Below, piece by piece: positions 12,761 to 26,872 of a stretch of 64,000 nucleotides of DNA. Positions within the stretch are counted from its first letter, which is position 1; each line of letters starts with the position of its first letter. The DNA lies in NCBI RefSeq assembly GCF_001039355.2, contig NW_019775491.1:310001-374000 (forward strand), in the 5' to 3' direction. A model generated the notes under the pieces. That model worked only from the letters and a program-made list of their open reading frames with translations. It did not search any database and was not told the origin of the DNA. The stretch is from Lingula anatina. Its lineage: Eukaryota; Brachiopoda; Lingulata; Lingulida; Lingulidae. Both the position numbers and the translations under genes were made by a program.

Positions 12761-15700
12761 ACATCTAGTAACATGAAATCACAGAAATGTGCATCTGAAT
12801 GTTTGTGTTCATGTGTGCGTGCGTGTATGCACGCGTATAAAGATAGCATCCCCCTCGCCCCACAGTTAACCTGTCACAGGTCGTGGCAATAAATCCCTGC
12901 TCAGCACTGGGATTATTTAATACGGGCAGTGAATGGCAGTTATTGAGGGTTCCAAGTGGTGATGAATCTCTCAAGCAATGCTTAGTTTACACAGTGGTAT
13001 TGAGGGAGCTATTATGTGCAGCATGCACACAGTGTGGATTGCAGAAGGACCTTGAATAGGGACTCATCAGGGCTGCTGTCACCACAGACCACCAACTATG
13101 CTCTCAGTCTTTCAATCTTGGCCTTCAATTCTCTGTCACTTCCAATCCAACACAATCAGAAAGACTTGGGGACTTCGGCAGAGACAGATGAACAATGTCA
13201 TCAGTAATGAGCAGGGATGTAGGTGGTCTGGAGGGGGAGAAACTCTACTGGGAAATCATAGACTAGATCCTAGAATGTGTAAGAGAGCACTACCATTACT
13301 GTATCAATAACCCCTCGACAACAACAAAACAACAGCAAAACAACAACAACAACATATTCAGTTTACACCAGAAGCATGATAGCTTGCTTTAATTGTCAGT
13401 ACCGTTCTCCTTTCAACATAAGTGCATTCCTCCAACTTCTCCAGGACAAAAGAGTGCTGCTCTACTAAAGACCATTTAGAAATTCAGTCAAGGTGAAATT
13501 CTGTGACAGTTAAGCAAAGTGAACTCAAAGTGTCCTGGCTGACCTGTGACATGGGTAAAAAAAGAAGGTGCAGCCGTTCAAACACTGTTTATTTTCTTTT
13601 CTCCACACTTCCCTAACTGTAAATATTTTGATAATCTTCTTTTCAATATAATGTATTTTAAATAAGATTGTGCAAATCCATGTTACAAAACAATGATTTG
13701 ACGGTAAGATGTTCTCTATTGTTTCTAACACAAGACCATATCTCATAGCATTATGGGGCCGCACAATGTTCTCGGCCAATCAAAGAAATGTACCACAAAA
13801 ACAAATGCAAACACTGGTTTTGTAGCTTTGTCGTCATTTCCCTTAAAATAGTCCAAAGGTCCTGGTAGGGTGAGCGCTGAATACGATCAACAGGTGATTT
13901 CTTGGCTGACGTGCCTGCCTGAAAGTAAAGAGCAAGAATTTGCTAGACTTGCAATTATTTACAACTGAGCACACAACAATAGGTTTAAATTGCATTTTCA
14001 TTTAAGGCACAATATGGGACAATTGGTTATAAAATGAATTAAATCTCTTGTAAATATGTAACAAACACTGGCTGCATTTGATTGTATAGCCCATAGAGGT
14101 GTTGTAAATGAGGTTTCTTCCACTAATTGATTCCCAGTTATTTTTGTTTGTAAACTTAAACATTCCCATTCATTAACTTTTTTGCTACCTGTCGTAATTT
14201 GTATTCTAATTTTGCAGTACATGCCTCGTGTCAGTAAGCAATTGGCAAGTGGCGCGACCTTTATGACCTCTGGCAATTTGCAATACTGCCAATCAAAGGT
14301 GATTGAAATAAATGAAATAATTTTGCTTGGAAATAGAGAAAGGCTGAGACAAATAGAAATGTAAACAGAGGCTGCACAATCAGTATAAGACTAGAAAAAC
14401 ACAGACAATTGACAAACATATTGCTTCCACTTGACACACGTGCACCTGCCCCATTCACGGCAAGTGTCATCCTGATAGTGGGCGACTGTATCAAATGTTA
14501 CATACAAATCAATATTTAGTCGGCACTTTTAATTGGCCTTGCGCAGGATTGACTAACAACAAGCAAAAGGCCAAAAAGCAAATTCTATAATGAATTATTT
14601 GTTCTGCTCCAATCAGTAAGGGCAAGAGGAGGACCTTGCTGCTGGCTAGATCACTGATCAACAAACTGGCCATTATACAGCATGACCTCAAAGGTTCAAA
14701 CTACAGACAATCTCTGAAGTTACCATAATTAATTGGAAATCTATAAAGTTCTACTAGAGAGCACAAAGATTGTGTAAAATTAAATAAAATGTGAAATTGT
14801 ACAGAAAAACCAATCATAGCAGCATTCAAAAACAGACTGAATTCCAAGGTACATAATCACTGTCTACAGCTAAGTAAACAGGCTACTAAAATTACCCCTT
14901 AATTTCTCCAATTTTTTCCCCAATGAATATCATGAATGTGTAGACTTTTAAATATCTTTAACTTGGGCGAGGGGAAAGACAGGCAAGGTGGGCCCTATTA
15001 AACATACCTATCTCCATGAAAATTACATTTCACTTTTACAAATCATAAGAGCGCATCACCATAAAAAGGCACATCAGGTCTTCCAAGCAGAACCACAGAA
15101 GTGCCAATTGGCAGTAGCACAGATTCAGAAAATGCCACATGAGCTAAGTTTAGGCAGAGGGCCACGCACTTGAGCAGGTGCACCAGTGAACCTTACACCA
15201 TTTTAATACATTGCTTGTTACCACTTTTGCTATAACATGGTGAATCCTGACCCCTACATGCAAAGAAATACAAGTCTGAATTTGACTGACAGGGAGTGAC
15301 AAATTATAAATATAACTACCAAAAATACTCCGTTTTCAGACTATTAATTTTGCCAACACAACTGCATGTACTGGTGTATATTTCTTCTTTATAGCTCTTA
15401 ACAAATTAAAAAACAAAGAGAAGAAAATTTTGGGTCAAAAATTGTATAGAGAAAGATGAAAAAATAGAGAAAATGATATTTGAAATATTTGATTGCTTTT
15501 CCTTTTCAATTTTTTTACCGAAATTTCCACTGACTAAAAGACATTTCTCACAGATTGCAATGAAATTCTGTGCTACTGATTTTCCTAAATTAAATAAATA
15601 GTAATAAAAATAAATGTCCTCACCCACACAAATGAACCCCCATGACTTGCAAATCACTTGATGGCCTACTCTTCACAGATTTGCAATTCAATGACAAGGA

Positions 15701-18700
15701 AATTTAGTACATAAGCAATTTGGGAGCTTAAAATACAGCCAGCCAAGTGTTTGAAAACTTTAATAATTTCTCATATTGATTTCTTCAAATCAATGGGGTT
15801 TCGAACAAATGAATAAAGTGCTGTATGCTGCAGTGATATGTCAAAAAGTATGGAATGGTGTGGCTGTGTAGTTTTGTCATTTCATGCCTGATCTGAGAGG
15901 CCAGGGGAAAGGTTTGAGTTCGTCACGAAAGGCGTGGTTATTAATTAATCAATGAACAACTTCATTCTGGAGCTTTGCCATATCCAAAACAAACAGCTCT
16001 AACAGTATTGGAGAGTTAGGAAAAAAACCAAATAACTGTGGCCTTCACTTTTTTTCTTTGCTCCCAATTCTGTACATTTTTTCTGTTAATGAGAACCCAG
16101 ACATACATTCATCTGGGAGTTGCAACCAGCATCCAAAGTACGACAAAAAAAGTTCATCCACTGTCTGAACTGTCTGGGTCAGATCTGATGAAGCGGTAAT
16201 CAAATTTTGATGGAGCGAGAATTAAGTTATAAGAAGTACTCAATATCAAATTATCTTGCATACAATAATCAATAGCTAGCCATTACTGCCACAACAAGAT
16301 CTTTTTTATCAGCGATTGAAGACAGATTAGTTTCAAAATTCATTTCTCAAGTCAACTGAATCTGTAATTATATGTAACAATTAGTAAATGTACCTGCCCA
16401 AGACTGCTAGACATGGCTACAGCAGTGAGGTCAGCCGCCGGGAAAAGTCACCACTCACAAGTTGAAAATAAACACCCAACAATGAAACAAGGGTACTAAT
16501 TTGTACCAATAAAATAATGTCACTTGTGACTAAGTATAAAATTGCCACAACTTTTGTAGTCAGCACCTGTTTTGTTTGTGCAGAAAGTCAAAGGTAATGT
16601 TTACACATGTAATTGGTTTAGCTGTTGATCTGCTAATGAGCCAGTAATAACTTCATACATTGTGCAGCTTATGGTTGGAACAGAGGGTAATTCACAGCAC
16701 AATCCCGTTATATGGTTCACAGAAGTGATGCAAAAATAAGAAAACAAATTCCAAATACAGTACCTCACAATAAACTGTCAAAAGACAACACCCACCCTCA
16801 CCCTTGATGGGAAAAACATCCCAGGTTGATTAGAATAGCTGCTATAATAATGGAGGTCCTGGGTGCTAGCTGTTAAGTAATATGTCTGGGTTACAACCAC
16901 AGGTGAGCATTCCTTTCCTACACCAAGGTGATCACACTTAACAACAACTAGACCTTGAGCACAATTAGAAAATACTGATTTCCTTGCTAGTTGAAATGAA
17001 ATAACTTCCAATCTTGCAAGGTTTCAATAACTAAGAAGCACAGGAGGGAAAGATACACTATTCACTATGTTTACAACACCGAAATAGCTGTGCAGGTCGT
17101 GTGAGGGGTTGTTATTTTAACTAATTTTATAAATATAAAGAACCACAAATCATTTTTCTAAATCAAGGCTATGCTGGGTTAGAAATAACAAAAACAGTTT
17201 ATTTTGAAATATGTTGTTACCAAAATGTTGCCATGTTTTTCTTGTTGCAGTTTCTGGACACCTCTTGAATAGCAGTGCATAAAGTTTTCTTTTTAAAAGC
17301 CCTACAAAAACTGCTACCTATTTATAGAACAAGTATGTTTGCTAAAACAATAATCACATAAATGCTGGTCTTTCATACATAAAAAAGTACTCGCATAAAA
17401 ACACTTCCACCTGTAGGAAATTATCCATTCATAAAACCATGTACATGTAGTAGGAATTGTATCAGTAGTAGTTTTTCTATAGCCATGCCACAGCCGTGCC
17501 CTCTTGTGGCCTTTTATATAAGGGAAATATTAAGAACTAAAATGACTAAATCTAAAACTTTAGAATTACAATTGACTCTGATACAATTTGTTCTCACAGA
17601 AGTTTGCAAACAAAAATACAATTTGTGTAGGCATGTGTATAAACAGCAAATATGATACAAAGAAGGGTAAAACCCTATATTTGTTATTCAATAGTCAAAA
17701 ATGAAAGTAAACAAAGCCATTTAAGTAGCCACTGTAACATCAAGGTACTGGACTTAATTCTCTTTTTTTTTTAATTGGTATTTTTGTACAAAGGATTTTT
17801 ATGCACACCTTTACATACGCCTATAAATTTCTTTCAGGCTTCCTTAAAATTAAGATAGTATAATGTTAAATATAGAGAAAAGATAATGGTAAATGCATCA
17901 TAAAAAGGCAATAAAATGTCTTTCCGCAACCTAGTTTCCCAATCAAGTAATAACTCCCCTCCCTGCTCACTCCATTATCAACTGAAAGACCCCTGCTACA
18001 CATAATAATAAAACAGGCTGTCTGGTCGGAAATGAGAGAAATGCAATTATTCCCCCAAAGTTCCATACTGCATCTGATTATCACTTATCACTTTCTCCAG
18101 ACAACGCTCTCATCCCAAAAGATATGTTATAATAAAGAGAAGTGTCAATTTTCCTGTAATATTATGAATTACAGTGCCAGCACAAACACAGTGTTATCAG
18201 CTAGAGGTGCGCTCTCCTATTTAATCGCGGGGTATCTGTAACCATCGGAATAAGGAAGAGCACGTCATGATGTCTCATTAGGACTTTCTATACACAAAAT
18301 TGGAAGAATGTAGGGTATGGAAAATGAGGGACCCACTCCCTGAATTATCCCAATACACTCTGGTCTTGTAAATTGGTTTTCTGGAGAAAACTGGTAATGA
18401 AAAAGCTATAATTTTCAATAGTTACAAAGCCTTGGAGGGATGTACTGTGCTCTGGTAGCTTCCACCCTCTTCTGGGGCAGCACCTTCCTATGACATACCT
18501 ATAATTACCTGCTTGTATGACATAAACTACGCCTAATTATGCCCCGGTTAACAACAAGCCCAAGGCAACTCCTAATCAAGAACTGGAGTTGGCCACGGAT
18601 AAGTAGAAATTAGTCACTGAGGTGGCTGCCTCTCTTCTCCAGGCAAGAAAACTTAATAAGATTTTTAATGAGAGAAGTCAAGTGGTGTAAAACAGGGTCA

Positions 18701-21214
18701 GATTTCTTCAAGGTTGGCTGGTCGCCTGAATGTATGTCTCTCACCTCAAATCAGTAATTGACAGTTCAAACTGCCTGATCAGTTTTATTGAATGCCATTT
18801 TGTTGTGTAATGCAAACATGGGTATAGAGCTGTCAAAATGTGGGCCGTATTTGACCCCATCCTATCTTTGCCCTCACTAAAATATGTATGTCTCATAACA
18901 ACTGTTATAAGATAGAACCATGTCGAGGTTACATTTTACAAGGGTGGCTTACAAGCCATTTACACATGTAAACAATATTCTATCTGTTCTAGTGGTGAGA
19001 CTTTATAGGAAGAAGGACATTAGACTCCCTTATCTGTCATGAACATTTACCAGTCCTTACATCTTGATATTGAAATCCTTTAATACCACATCTGACATCC
19101 AGTAAATACAATTTATTTAATATATCACTGATGCCTTGAACATTACATTGGAGTGATCAAATACTGATTACAGCAATATATGAGGTGACAAGTGAGCCGG
19201 GTCTTCTGAACACATGAATCATGGCAGACATGAAGAAACTAGCTGTCTGTACATATTACATATTGGCAAGCTGAAGCTGAAATAATAAGCAGTTTTAAAA
19301 GCAAGGCTTAAATTGATATTCACTCTAGTGAATATTGCATTTCAAATTCTACATATCATACTCAGGTCTATTCAGTAATACTTGGGGGGTTTGGCGACAT
19401 ATCTCCGTACGGAGACATACAAGTATTTCATCACCACGCTGCACCCTGCAACCAATGAGATGATTAATATCAAATGACCATCACGATAGGAATAAATTGC
19501 AGACCTCCGCTGTTCTTATTAAGAATGGTGAGGTGAGGCTGCCGGACACCTTATTTCTTCTGGCATTTTTGTCAAAATTAGACTCCTGCTGGCTATGTTA
19601 AATTTTGCCAATTGCATATGGATTATTTAGTTTGGCTCATAACGATAAGAAATTTAAATATTTTTTTGCCTTTTCTGATATATTTGACCTTTTCAGCTAT
19701 CTGGTGAGGATTATTGAACTTACGACTTTACAAGAGCAGGCCAAAAATTAATTTTGCACTAACAGACTAGAATATCAAACCTATGACAGACCAATCCCTA
19801 ACACGTTTAGGCATTTTACAAATTAAGATGTGCTTTTTGAATTTCAATGTTGAAATATATCTTACTGCCTTGTGGCTGACTATTAAATTTACATAATAAA
19901 TACTTATAGGATTACCTGCCTTGCATTCGTTTTTTTTTTCTGAAAGGCCACGATACAGACAAGAAAAATTAAATTCCAAAAGTCGAGGTCACTATCTTAT
20001 AAACATATTGAACACCAAGCTTTTTCCTTATGCTTTATAAAATCAAAATTTGTTATGAATTTCTGCTCCTCTACTTCTCTTTGTCCTTAACCCTCTCCAA
20101 CACCCTGATACTTTCTCCTTCTTCACCTGTTGGAAGTTGGAAACAAAACTGTTTGCTCTTTACCGGCAGTGCCCTTACGCAAGTAACAGTGTAGCATGGG
20201 GGATAATGCACATTCCTAGCTACTACTACAGGTAAATTCAAGGCAATTATCTCTTACAAATGTAATTACCAGGAGCTCTAAATTTAGAAGGACAAAACAC
20301 CTGGAAACCACCTGCTTTAACTGCTTTGACATACTTAACATTCCATACTCAACCACATTCTTTGATCTACTATAAATCACATGTAAACTTTTAATTATTA
20401 TTTCATTTCAAACTTGACATTTAAACTTGAAAGTGTCCCCATTAAATTTACCTTATTCACATGAGACTGTCAACAGACAATATTAGAAGAATGTTGGACC
20501 TATATAACTTATCTTTATCTGTATGTTATACTCCCATTTTTTCAAAAAGGAAGGAATTAAACATTATTACAAGCATTCATACATTACACTGGCTCACAAT
20601 TTTTATTTGAATTTAAAAGAAATTTTAAAATTTAAATTTCAAAGATCAAATAAGACATTCCACCAGGCAAGTTCACACAAATCATAATTTATCACTTAAT
20701 CAACCTCCTTTTACATAACCCGCCCCCACCCTTTACATTTCACAACACCCATGAATTACCCCTCCTCCAACTTGTCTGCTGCTTTTCAATTAAAAAGTAA
20801 AGAAGCGTGACTAGATCTCATCTCAATCTATACATCCGTTAAAAGAAGAATCACAATGAAGAGATCCGCCTAAAATGTAGCTCAAAACGTAATGTGCATA
20901 ACTCTAAAAATCAGGTGATTTTTCAGCTCATATCTTTTGACGCTATTAAAATACTTTCTCCATCTCCTGGATACATCACTTGTGCCTCACATATTACAGC
21001 TGAACATGTGCACCGCACGCACCTTATCTCATGCTAGGGGCGTACTTTCTTTTCATCTTTGTTATTAAAGCTTTTTCAATTGAAAATAATGTTCAAGGGC
21101 AAATAGGTCACCCCAACTGTTTAAAAATCTTTATTTTGATTTGTATTATCAGCCCGTCTTTGCCTTTATCTTCCGTTTTGTGTTGGAAAAATTAAATCAT
21201 TTACTGATCTCTCT
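12761..21214. other. Intergenic stretch without recognised genes
   Basis: The region is AT-rich with scattered purine/pyrimidine tracts, a short TG/CG-alternating tract near 12800 and a CAA tract at 13317. I found no coding exon, RNA gene or complete transposable element. Some or all of it could be 3' of a minus-strand gene whose candidate terminal exon lies at 23107-23201. Confidence 0.4.
13317..13354. repeat. Imperfect (CAA)n microsatellite
   Basis: A run of CAA/ACAA units interrupted by CAGC, visible by eye. No function implied. Confidence 0.85.
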
Positions 21215-21859
21215 GTCTCACATCAATACGTTTACCTCTGTTGTGCCAGGGAATGTTTTAGTTTATATTTTGATTTTGAGCAAATATGTACCTGAAGTAG
21301 ATGATAATCAATCTTGCCAGCTAATCTAAATTCAAACACAGCGACATTTTTGCAACAAGTAAATAATGGAAGTTAAACAAGAGCTTGAAAGGACACGCTT
21401 CCTCTTCAATTTTTTTAGGAAAAATTCCCAATTTCTAAAAACTGGCAATGTTTCAGATCTACACAAATTCTTAAAGGGACAGCATATACTTTTCCTTTTT
21501 GGAACATGCAAAGTAAGACAAGTGTGCTTATCCCTAAAGCACAAGATAGTACAAGGATACCATGATTCATTCATACTCAGAAGTCCTGTGAGCAAATATC
21601 ATGTGAAGAGCATGAACCAAACAATTCAAACAAAACGAAGGAACTAATGAATTGCGTGACATGTGTAATACTTACACTTACATGAAAAGAACGTCACTGA
21701 CCATAATGCCAGCAGCCTTCCGACATCTATCAAGTTAAACATTGGACGAGTGCTTTCTTGATTTCATCCTACGTCATGTTTGGACAAGCACTTCCTCCAC
21801 GCAGCTTTGTTTTTAATGTACAGGGCACTGAAAGAATCATTATGTAGAAGTTGAAATGT
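21215..21859 (+). repeat. Left copy of 645-bp near-identical direct duplication
   Basis: This copy aligns end to end with 21876-22519 at an offset of about 660 bp. I count roughly ten substitutions and small indels, for example near 21230, 21398, 21413-21425, 21437 and 21832. The copy stops exactly at the N at 21860. The match begins at GTCTCACATCAATAC and ends at TTGAAATGT in both copies. This looks like two alleles placed in tandem by the assembler rather than a biological duplication. Confidence 0.9.
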
Positions 21860-21860
21860 N
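21860..21860. other. Ambiguous base / contig join
   Basis: A single N sits immediately after the left duplicate. It is followed by 15 bases (21861-21875) that match neither copy, and then the right duplicate. Its position at the duplication boundary suggests a scaffold join. Confidence 0.8.
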
Positions 21861-21875
21861 GAGAATGCGCTCTAT

Positions 21876-22519
21876 GTCTCACATCAATACTTTTACCTCT
21901 GTTGTGCCAGGGAATGTTTTAGTTTATATTTTGATTTTGAGCAAATATGTACCTGAAGTAGATGATAATCAATCTTGCCAGCTAATCTAAATTCAAACAC
22001 AGCGACATTTTTGCAACAAGTAAATAATGGAAGTTAAACAAGAGCTTGAAAGGACACACTTCCTCTTCAATTTTTAAGGAAAATTTCCCAATTTCAGAAA
22101 ACTGGCAATGTTTCAGATCTATCCAAATTCTTAAAGGGACAGCATATACTTTTCCTTTTTGGAACATGCAAAGTAAGACAAGTGTGCTTATCCCTAGAGC
22201 ACAAGATAGTACAAGGATACCATGATTCATTCATACTCAGAAGTCCTGTGAGCAAATATCATGTGAAGAGCATGAACCAAACAATTCAAACAAAACGAAG
22301 GAACTAATGAATTGCGTGACATGTGTAATACTTACACTTACATGAAAAGAACGTCACTGACCATAATGCCAGCAGCCTTCCGACATCTATCAAGTTAAAC
22401 ATTGGACGAGTGCTTTCTTGATTTCATCCTACGTCATGTTTGGACAAGCACTTCCTCCACGCAGCTTTGTTTTTAATGTACAGGGCACTGAAAAAATCAT
22501 TATGTAGAAGTTGAAATGT
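21876..22519 (+). repeat. Right copy of 645-bp near-identical direct duplication
   Basis: Partner of 21215-21859 (see that entry). After 22519 the sequence continues into unique DNA, so this copy is probably the one contiguous with the right-hand contig. Confidence 0.9.
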
Positions 22520-23106
22520 AAACAATGGTTTTCTTCTTTACTCAAGAAACATTTCCTTAAACATTTTAAGCATAAGTGCTCACAGGAAGGAAGTGACATG
22601 TTTAAATGAAAACAACATTCCCTCAAATGTTTCAAAATAGTTTTATATAGTTTCTATAACAATGCAAGAAATGCATGAAATTCATAAACATGATAGCCAC
22701 CAAAGAAGAAACAAAATTACTTCATTTTGAAATTCAATAAATGAAATTGTTTTTAAAGAGTATGCTGCCTGATACACCTAATGCAACTTCTGAAATTTTG
22801 TAAGAAAGGCATGTCCTTTCATAAAACTTGAAAGGAATCAACAATGAAAGATAAAAAGATATCCCACAATGGTGATTTTAAATTTGTCACCAGGTTACTT
22901 TCAAAACAGACCACAGATATATGTAAGTACAAAAATACTGAAATCAGTGTAAAAATTTATTCTGCAGTCAAATGATTTCTTTTTTTTTTTTCAAAATGGA
23001 CATCAACGGTAATATAAGCCAAATTTTGCAGCAATAATTGATTTTTGTTGAAAAGTTTTATACTAACATTGCTGTCACATGTCTTGGGGCATGTCGTCTG
23101 CCTGTC
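22520..23106 (-). other. AT-rich stretch; possible 3' UTR of a minus-strand gene
   Basis: No coding content was seen. Read on the minus strand it would be the 3' UTR of the candidate exon at 23107-23201. A minus-strand AATAAA lies at 22956-22961, about 145 bp past that stop codon. Confidence 0.25.
22956..22961 (-). promoter_or_regulatory. Candidate minus-strand polyadenylation signal
   Basis: AATAAA on the minus strand, about 145 bp downstream of the stop of the candidate exon 23107-23201. It is meaningful only if that exon is real. Confidence 0.2.
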
Positions 23107-23201
23107 TCAACACCCACAGTAAAAGGTCTGGCTGGAACTGGAGACAGCAGCTCCATCTAGTGGTGGTTCTTGCTTTGCCTCTAATGGAAGCATGAAGGAA
23201 T
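23107..23201 (-). CDS. Candidate terminal exon of an unidentified minus-strand gene
   Basis: On the minus strand a splice acceptor (CATCCTTTGCAG) is followed by 95 bp that read through to TGA at 23107-23109. The peptide contains EAKQEPPLDGAAV and ends in TFYCGC. It is distinctly less AT-rich than its surroundings and shows a serine run and a CxC tail. A CxC C-terminus is the double-prenylation signal of many Rab GTPases. No Rab GTP-binding motifs were found upstream on this strand, so no family is assigned. Entering phase would be 1. If the gene exists, its promoter may be the divergent one near 33.65 kb. Chance occurrence remains quite possible. Confidence 0.3.
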
Positions 23202-25149
23202 CTGCAAAGGATGGTTAACATTCAATACAAAAAGGTACTAAAAATGATAAAGTGTTAACTTTACGATGCTGTATTGTTATAAACTGAGCTGTGGCCCCAT
23301 TGTGAAAGGTTAGGCACAGAGGTTACAAGACAAAACTGATTATAAAGAGAAATGATGAGGCCCGCATATCTGTACAATGTGGTGTGTTATGAGAAAAAGA
23401 TTGTGGCGACAAGCTTTTTTCTGTCAACTAATAAATGAAATGTCAACTCTTTAGGATACTCTCTTTGCAGGAGATGTATAATATAGTACATTTTAAAGAG
23501 CATTATCCCCGCTTAATCCTATTCTAAAAGATAAAAACTCAGAGTTTGGGTCTTTTCTCAATGTGAGAACTCTTATATGTGTACAGACACACTGCATATA
23601 AAAGCACCATCAAGTTCATGAATAAAACTTCTCAACAAGTGCCATCTCAATGGTTGCTTTATTCTCCTGTCAAATCAATGGTTTTATTGCGCAATTCCAT
23701 CATAAGATCAAATATGATGGAGAATCCAATGCCATGCTGCACAATTCCTTTCAAGGCATCACCAGTGGATTTTTTTAGAGATTTTAGATTAATAAAGTGT
23801 TTTTGTCTGTTTTCATTTTACAATGATCTTACAGTGTTAAAGTTTCAAAATTGAATCATTTTGTCCCCCTCCAAGTGCACGACTCCAGGACTGTCTACCC
23901 TGTCTATAGCATCAGAAATTATGAGCACTGAATGCCAATGAGTCAACAATCCCTTATTTGCTCAGAAATTCAGAAAATCAAATCAGATTGCTGATAGGGC
24001 CAAGGGCTATTGATTAGATGCAATGACAATGCTTCTCTAAATACTAACAAATTTCAATTCTATTATGGTGCCAGAAGTATGAAATGGTTACTCTGTGGTC
24101 TCCCGAGTGCTATCCTGCCCATTGTCAATGCCACTGATCACATTACTGGTCAATAGCTGATAGCTTATTTAATTGGCATGTGTATCAGATTGCATATTCG
24201 CACAACCAAAGTGTGCTGTTTAGATAGCAATGAGATCACCAAATATTCCTCCTACTCTACAAGCCTAGTATGAAATGGCATTATGATAACCCCCTCACAT
24301 CCAGATCAAAGACACTCTGGCGGGCTAAGTGGTCGTAACTTGAAGGCTAATGACATTTCACGAGGAGATAGGTATTAATTAAAAGCTAGTAATGACAAAT
24401 GTCAAACCTGGTGATGATGTTAATGGCATTAAGTGATTGCACTAATCATGCATTTCATAACCATCAGCTAGGGTCATGGGTTTGGACTTCTAGGAAAAGA
24501 CAAAAGCCCTATTTCCAAGGAATCTTCTGAGCCATCTGTGAGTAATCCAAGACCATTGTCTTGGCTCTTTCACACAGGGCCACCAGGCCACCAAGCTCTT
24601 AGTAATCATGAAAGAGGAGAGTCGTCACCTTCCGTTTTTTAGGTATTTGTGCCAGCTTTGGCCAAAAGCCTGATGCTATGCAGTCCCGAATGACCATCAT
24701 AAACTGAAATCAAACAACGATAAAATGACCAAAATATTCATAAAATTTGACCATCCCTCAATTCAATTGTTTCTGCATTAAACATGATATGATATCAATG
24801 TGCACCCAATCCCCTGATGTGTATATTAACCATGCATGATAATATAAGGTTAAAAATTAACAATCTTTATGTTCCACTGAAAGAATCTCATTTTACTGGT
24901 GGATACATATATGTGGGGTACGACAGTAAATAAAGACCAATTTCTAATTCAAAGTAGTGTTATTGTTGTAAAACTCTATTGAAAAAATTCAACATTTTTT
25001 CTGAAGAGATAAGCTCGCTATATCAGTTACTACAAAAACAAACTCCAACAACAGCTCAGGATTTTTAAATCCCTGCCTGATCAATGGCTAGCTGAAAGGA
25101 GATTCCACCCTGTTCAGGTAGCTGTAGGGTGGGGATGTTTACCAACAGT

Positions 25150-25197
25150 GGGTGACCCTGTGGGTGACCCTGTAGGGGCCCCTACACTGGGTGACCC
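25150..25197. repeat. Short tandem repeat of a GGGTGACCCTGT unit
   Basis: Two adjacent copies of GGGTGACCCTGT, then a spacer containing the palindrome AGGGGCCCCT, then a third GGGTGACCCTCT. Visible directly; function unknown. Confidence 0.75.
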
Positions 25198-25863
25198 TCT
25201 CTCAGTCTAAAGAATTACCAACAATAGTGAACAGTTCAGGTCTGGCCCTGTCCTCAGAGTTCTATAGGTTCTAAGCTAACAGGTACTTAGCCCACAGTCT
25301 TGTCCTGATGAGGCTGTACCCTGGGGCTGGGGTTCACAGGGGGTGGGGAGGTCAGGGAGGAGAACTAGTGGGAAATCTGCCTCACTATATTGTACCCATG
25401 AATAAAGGAGTACAGAGAGACAATCAGTCATGCAATAAACAATGACAGCTTATCCTTTTTTCTCAAAAAACATTTAGTCACTCTCACCCTCCCAACCACT
25501 AATTGTGGTTAGGACATAAAACGTGCTTTTCTTATCCACAGAGTAGTGTATGGTTATTTTCTGAATATTGAAATTCTACTCCACACTTAAGGTGTCTGAT
25601 CTAACTTTGATCCTATTAGGAGCAGACACCTGCTTCCAGGAAGGGACTTACTACTACATTGTGCTCCAAAGTATAGTCTGTCCAAATGCTCATCCCACTC
25701 TTGTGCCTAGTCTGGTCTACATGTGTACGTGATTTCTTTAAAACAATATATATAAAAACTATTCATTTTACTAGAAGATACGTACTTTAACCTAACTTTT
25801 TTTTCTGACTCTTAAAAATTTAGTGGACAAAAACTGAAATTGATGGAACTGTTCCCAGTCAGA

Positions 25864-25864
25864 A

Positions 25865-25897
<33 letters not shown>

Positions 25898-25909
25898 AAT
25901 AATAATAGC
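25864..25909. repeat. (GAT)n microsatellite
   Basis: About eleven GAT units passing into AAT units. Confidence 0.95.
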
Positions 25910-26872
25910 AGCCACATTTTTTTCATATTGATGTCAGCAGAGGTAGGACCAAGGGGTGAGTGTCACACAGTACCTGAGAAGAGCAGACCCTAGTGTTGAC
26001 ACATCAGCCTGCAAACAGAGCCTGATCCTATCAGCAAACAGCCAGCATTTGTGCAGGTGTGAGGGATAGGGCCATGATAGGGTCAATATTAAACTTTCAT
26101 TTCCTGATTAGCCCCTCCGTGCCTCCAGACCACAGTCAAGCATACAGACATGGTGTTTTTGTTTCCACATGAGTATTTTTTTCCACAGAATATATGTGTC
26201 AATAATTTGAAAACAAGTCTGGTTTTCTTTTTCTTTTTGATGACAAATAAGCCATAATTTGCCCTGAGAACTCTTAAAGGGACCTTCTCTGTATGGCATA
26301 AATTATTATTTAAAATGTAAGTCAGACGGAAAAGAAGACATCTATGATTTATTACATATTTATTAAAGAGGGAGGATCTTTATTGCCATATTGTGTAAGC
26401 AGATTCTGGATTTATAATTACATGGAAATAAAAGATGTTATGAAAGTCTTTTTCAATAGTTTGTCTGTTATTGTCTAATCTGTCAGAAACCCAGCGCCTC
26501 CCTGGCAAAGTAATTTTATAACTGTACAACCCAAAATTCAATGGGAGTGAGTTATGATAAAACAGGTAAATAGAAATGCCACTGCCACTTACATTCCTAC
26601 ATCTCACAATTAAATAATGTCTGCTGCTGAGAGATGACCACGTTCTCTGTCAGCAATGTAGATGCGAGAGTGCGTTGGCCATCACTGTCCGTCTTGCATC
26701 TAACTGCCATCTACACTAAGATCCACGCATACAGCTGTTGTGTGGCACTGCAGATATGTGACCATCTCTGAGCACCAGTATCACCCTCCACCATACCTGG
26801 ATGACTTCTTTTACTAAAAAGAAAATTTAAACCATATAAAAATTAGTTACTACAAGAACAGACATGCATCAG

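Noticed and set aside
24629-24703. Minus-strand 75-bp segment with splice signals and 25 open codons
   Set aside because: Its phase is incompatible with direct joining to 23107-23201 and the peptide matches no family I know; kept only as part of a finding.
26636-26764. Plus-strand 42-codon open frame in a GC-richer patch
   Set aside because: No motif, no splice support; more likely a non-coding conserved patch.
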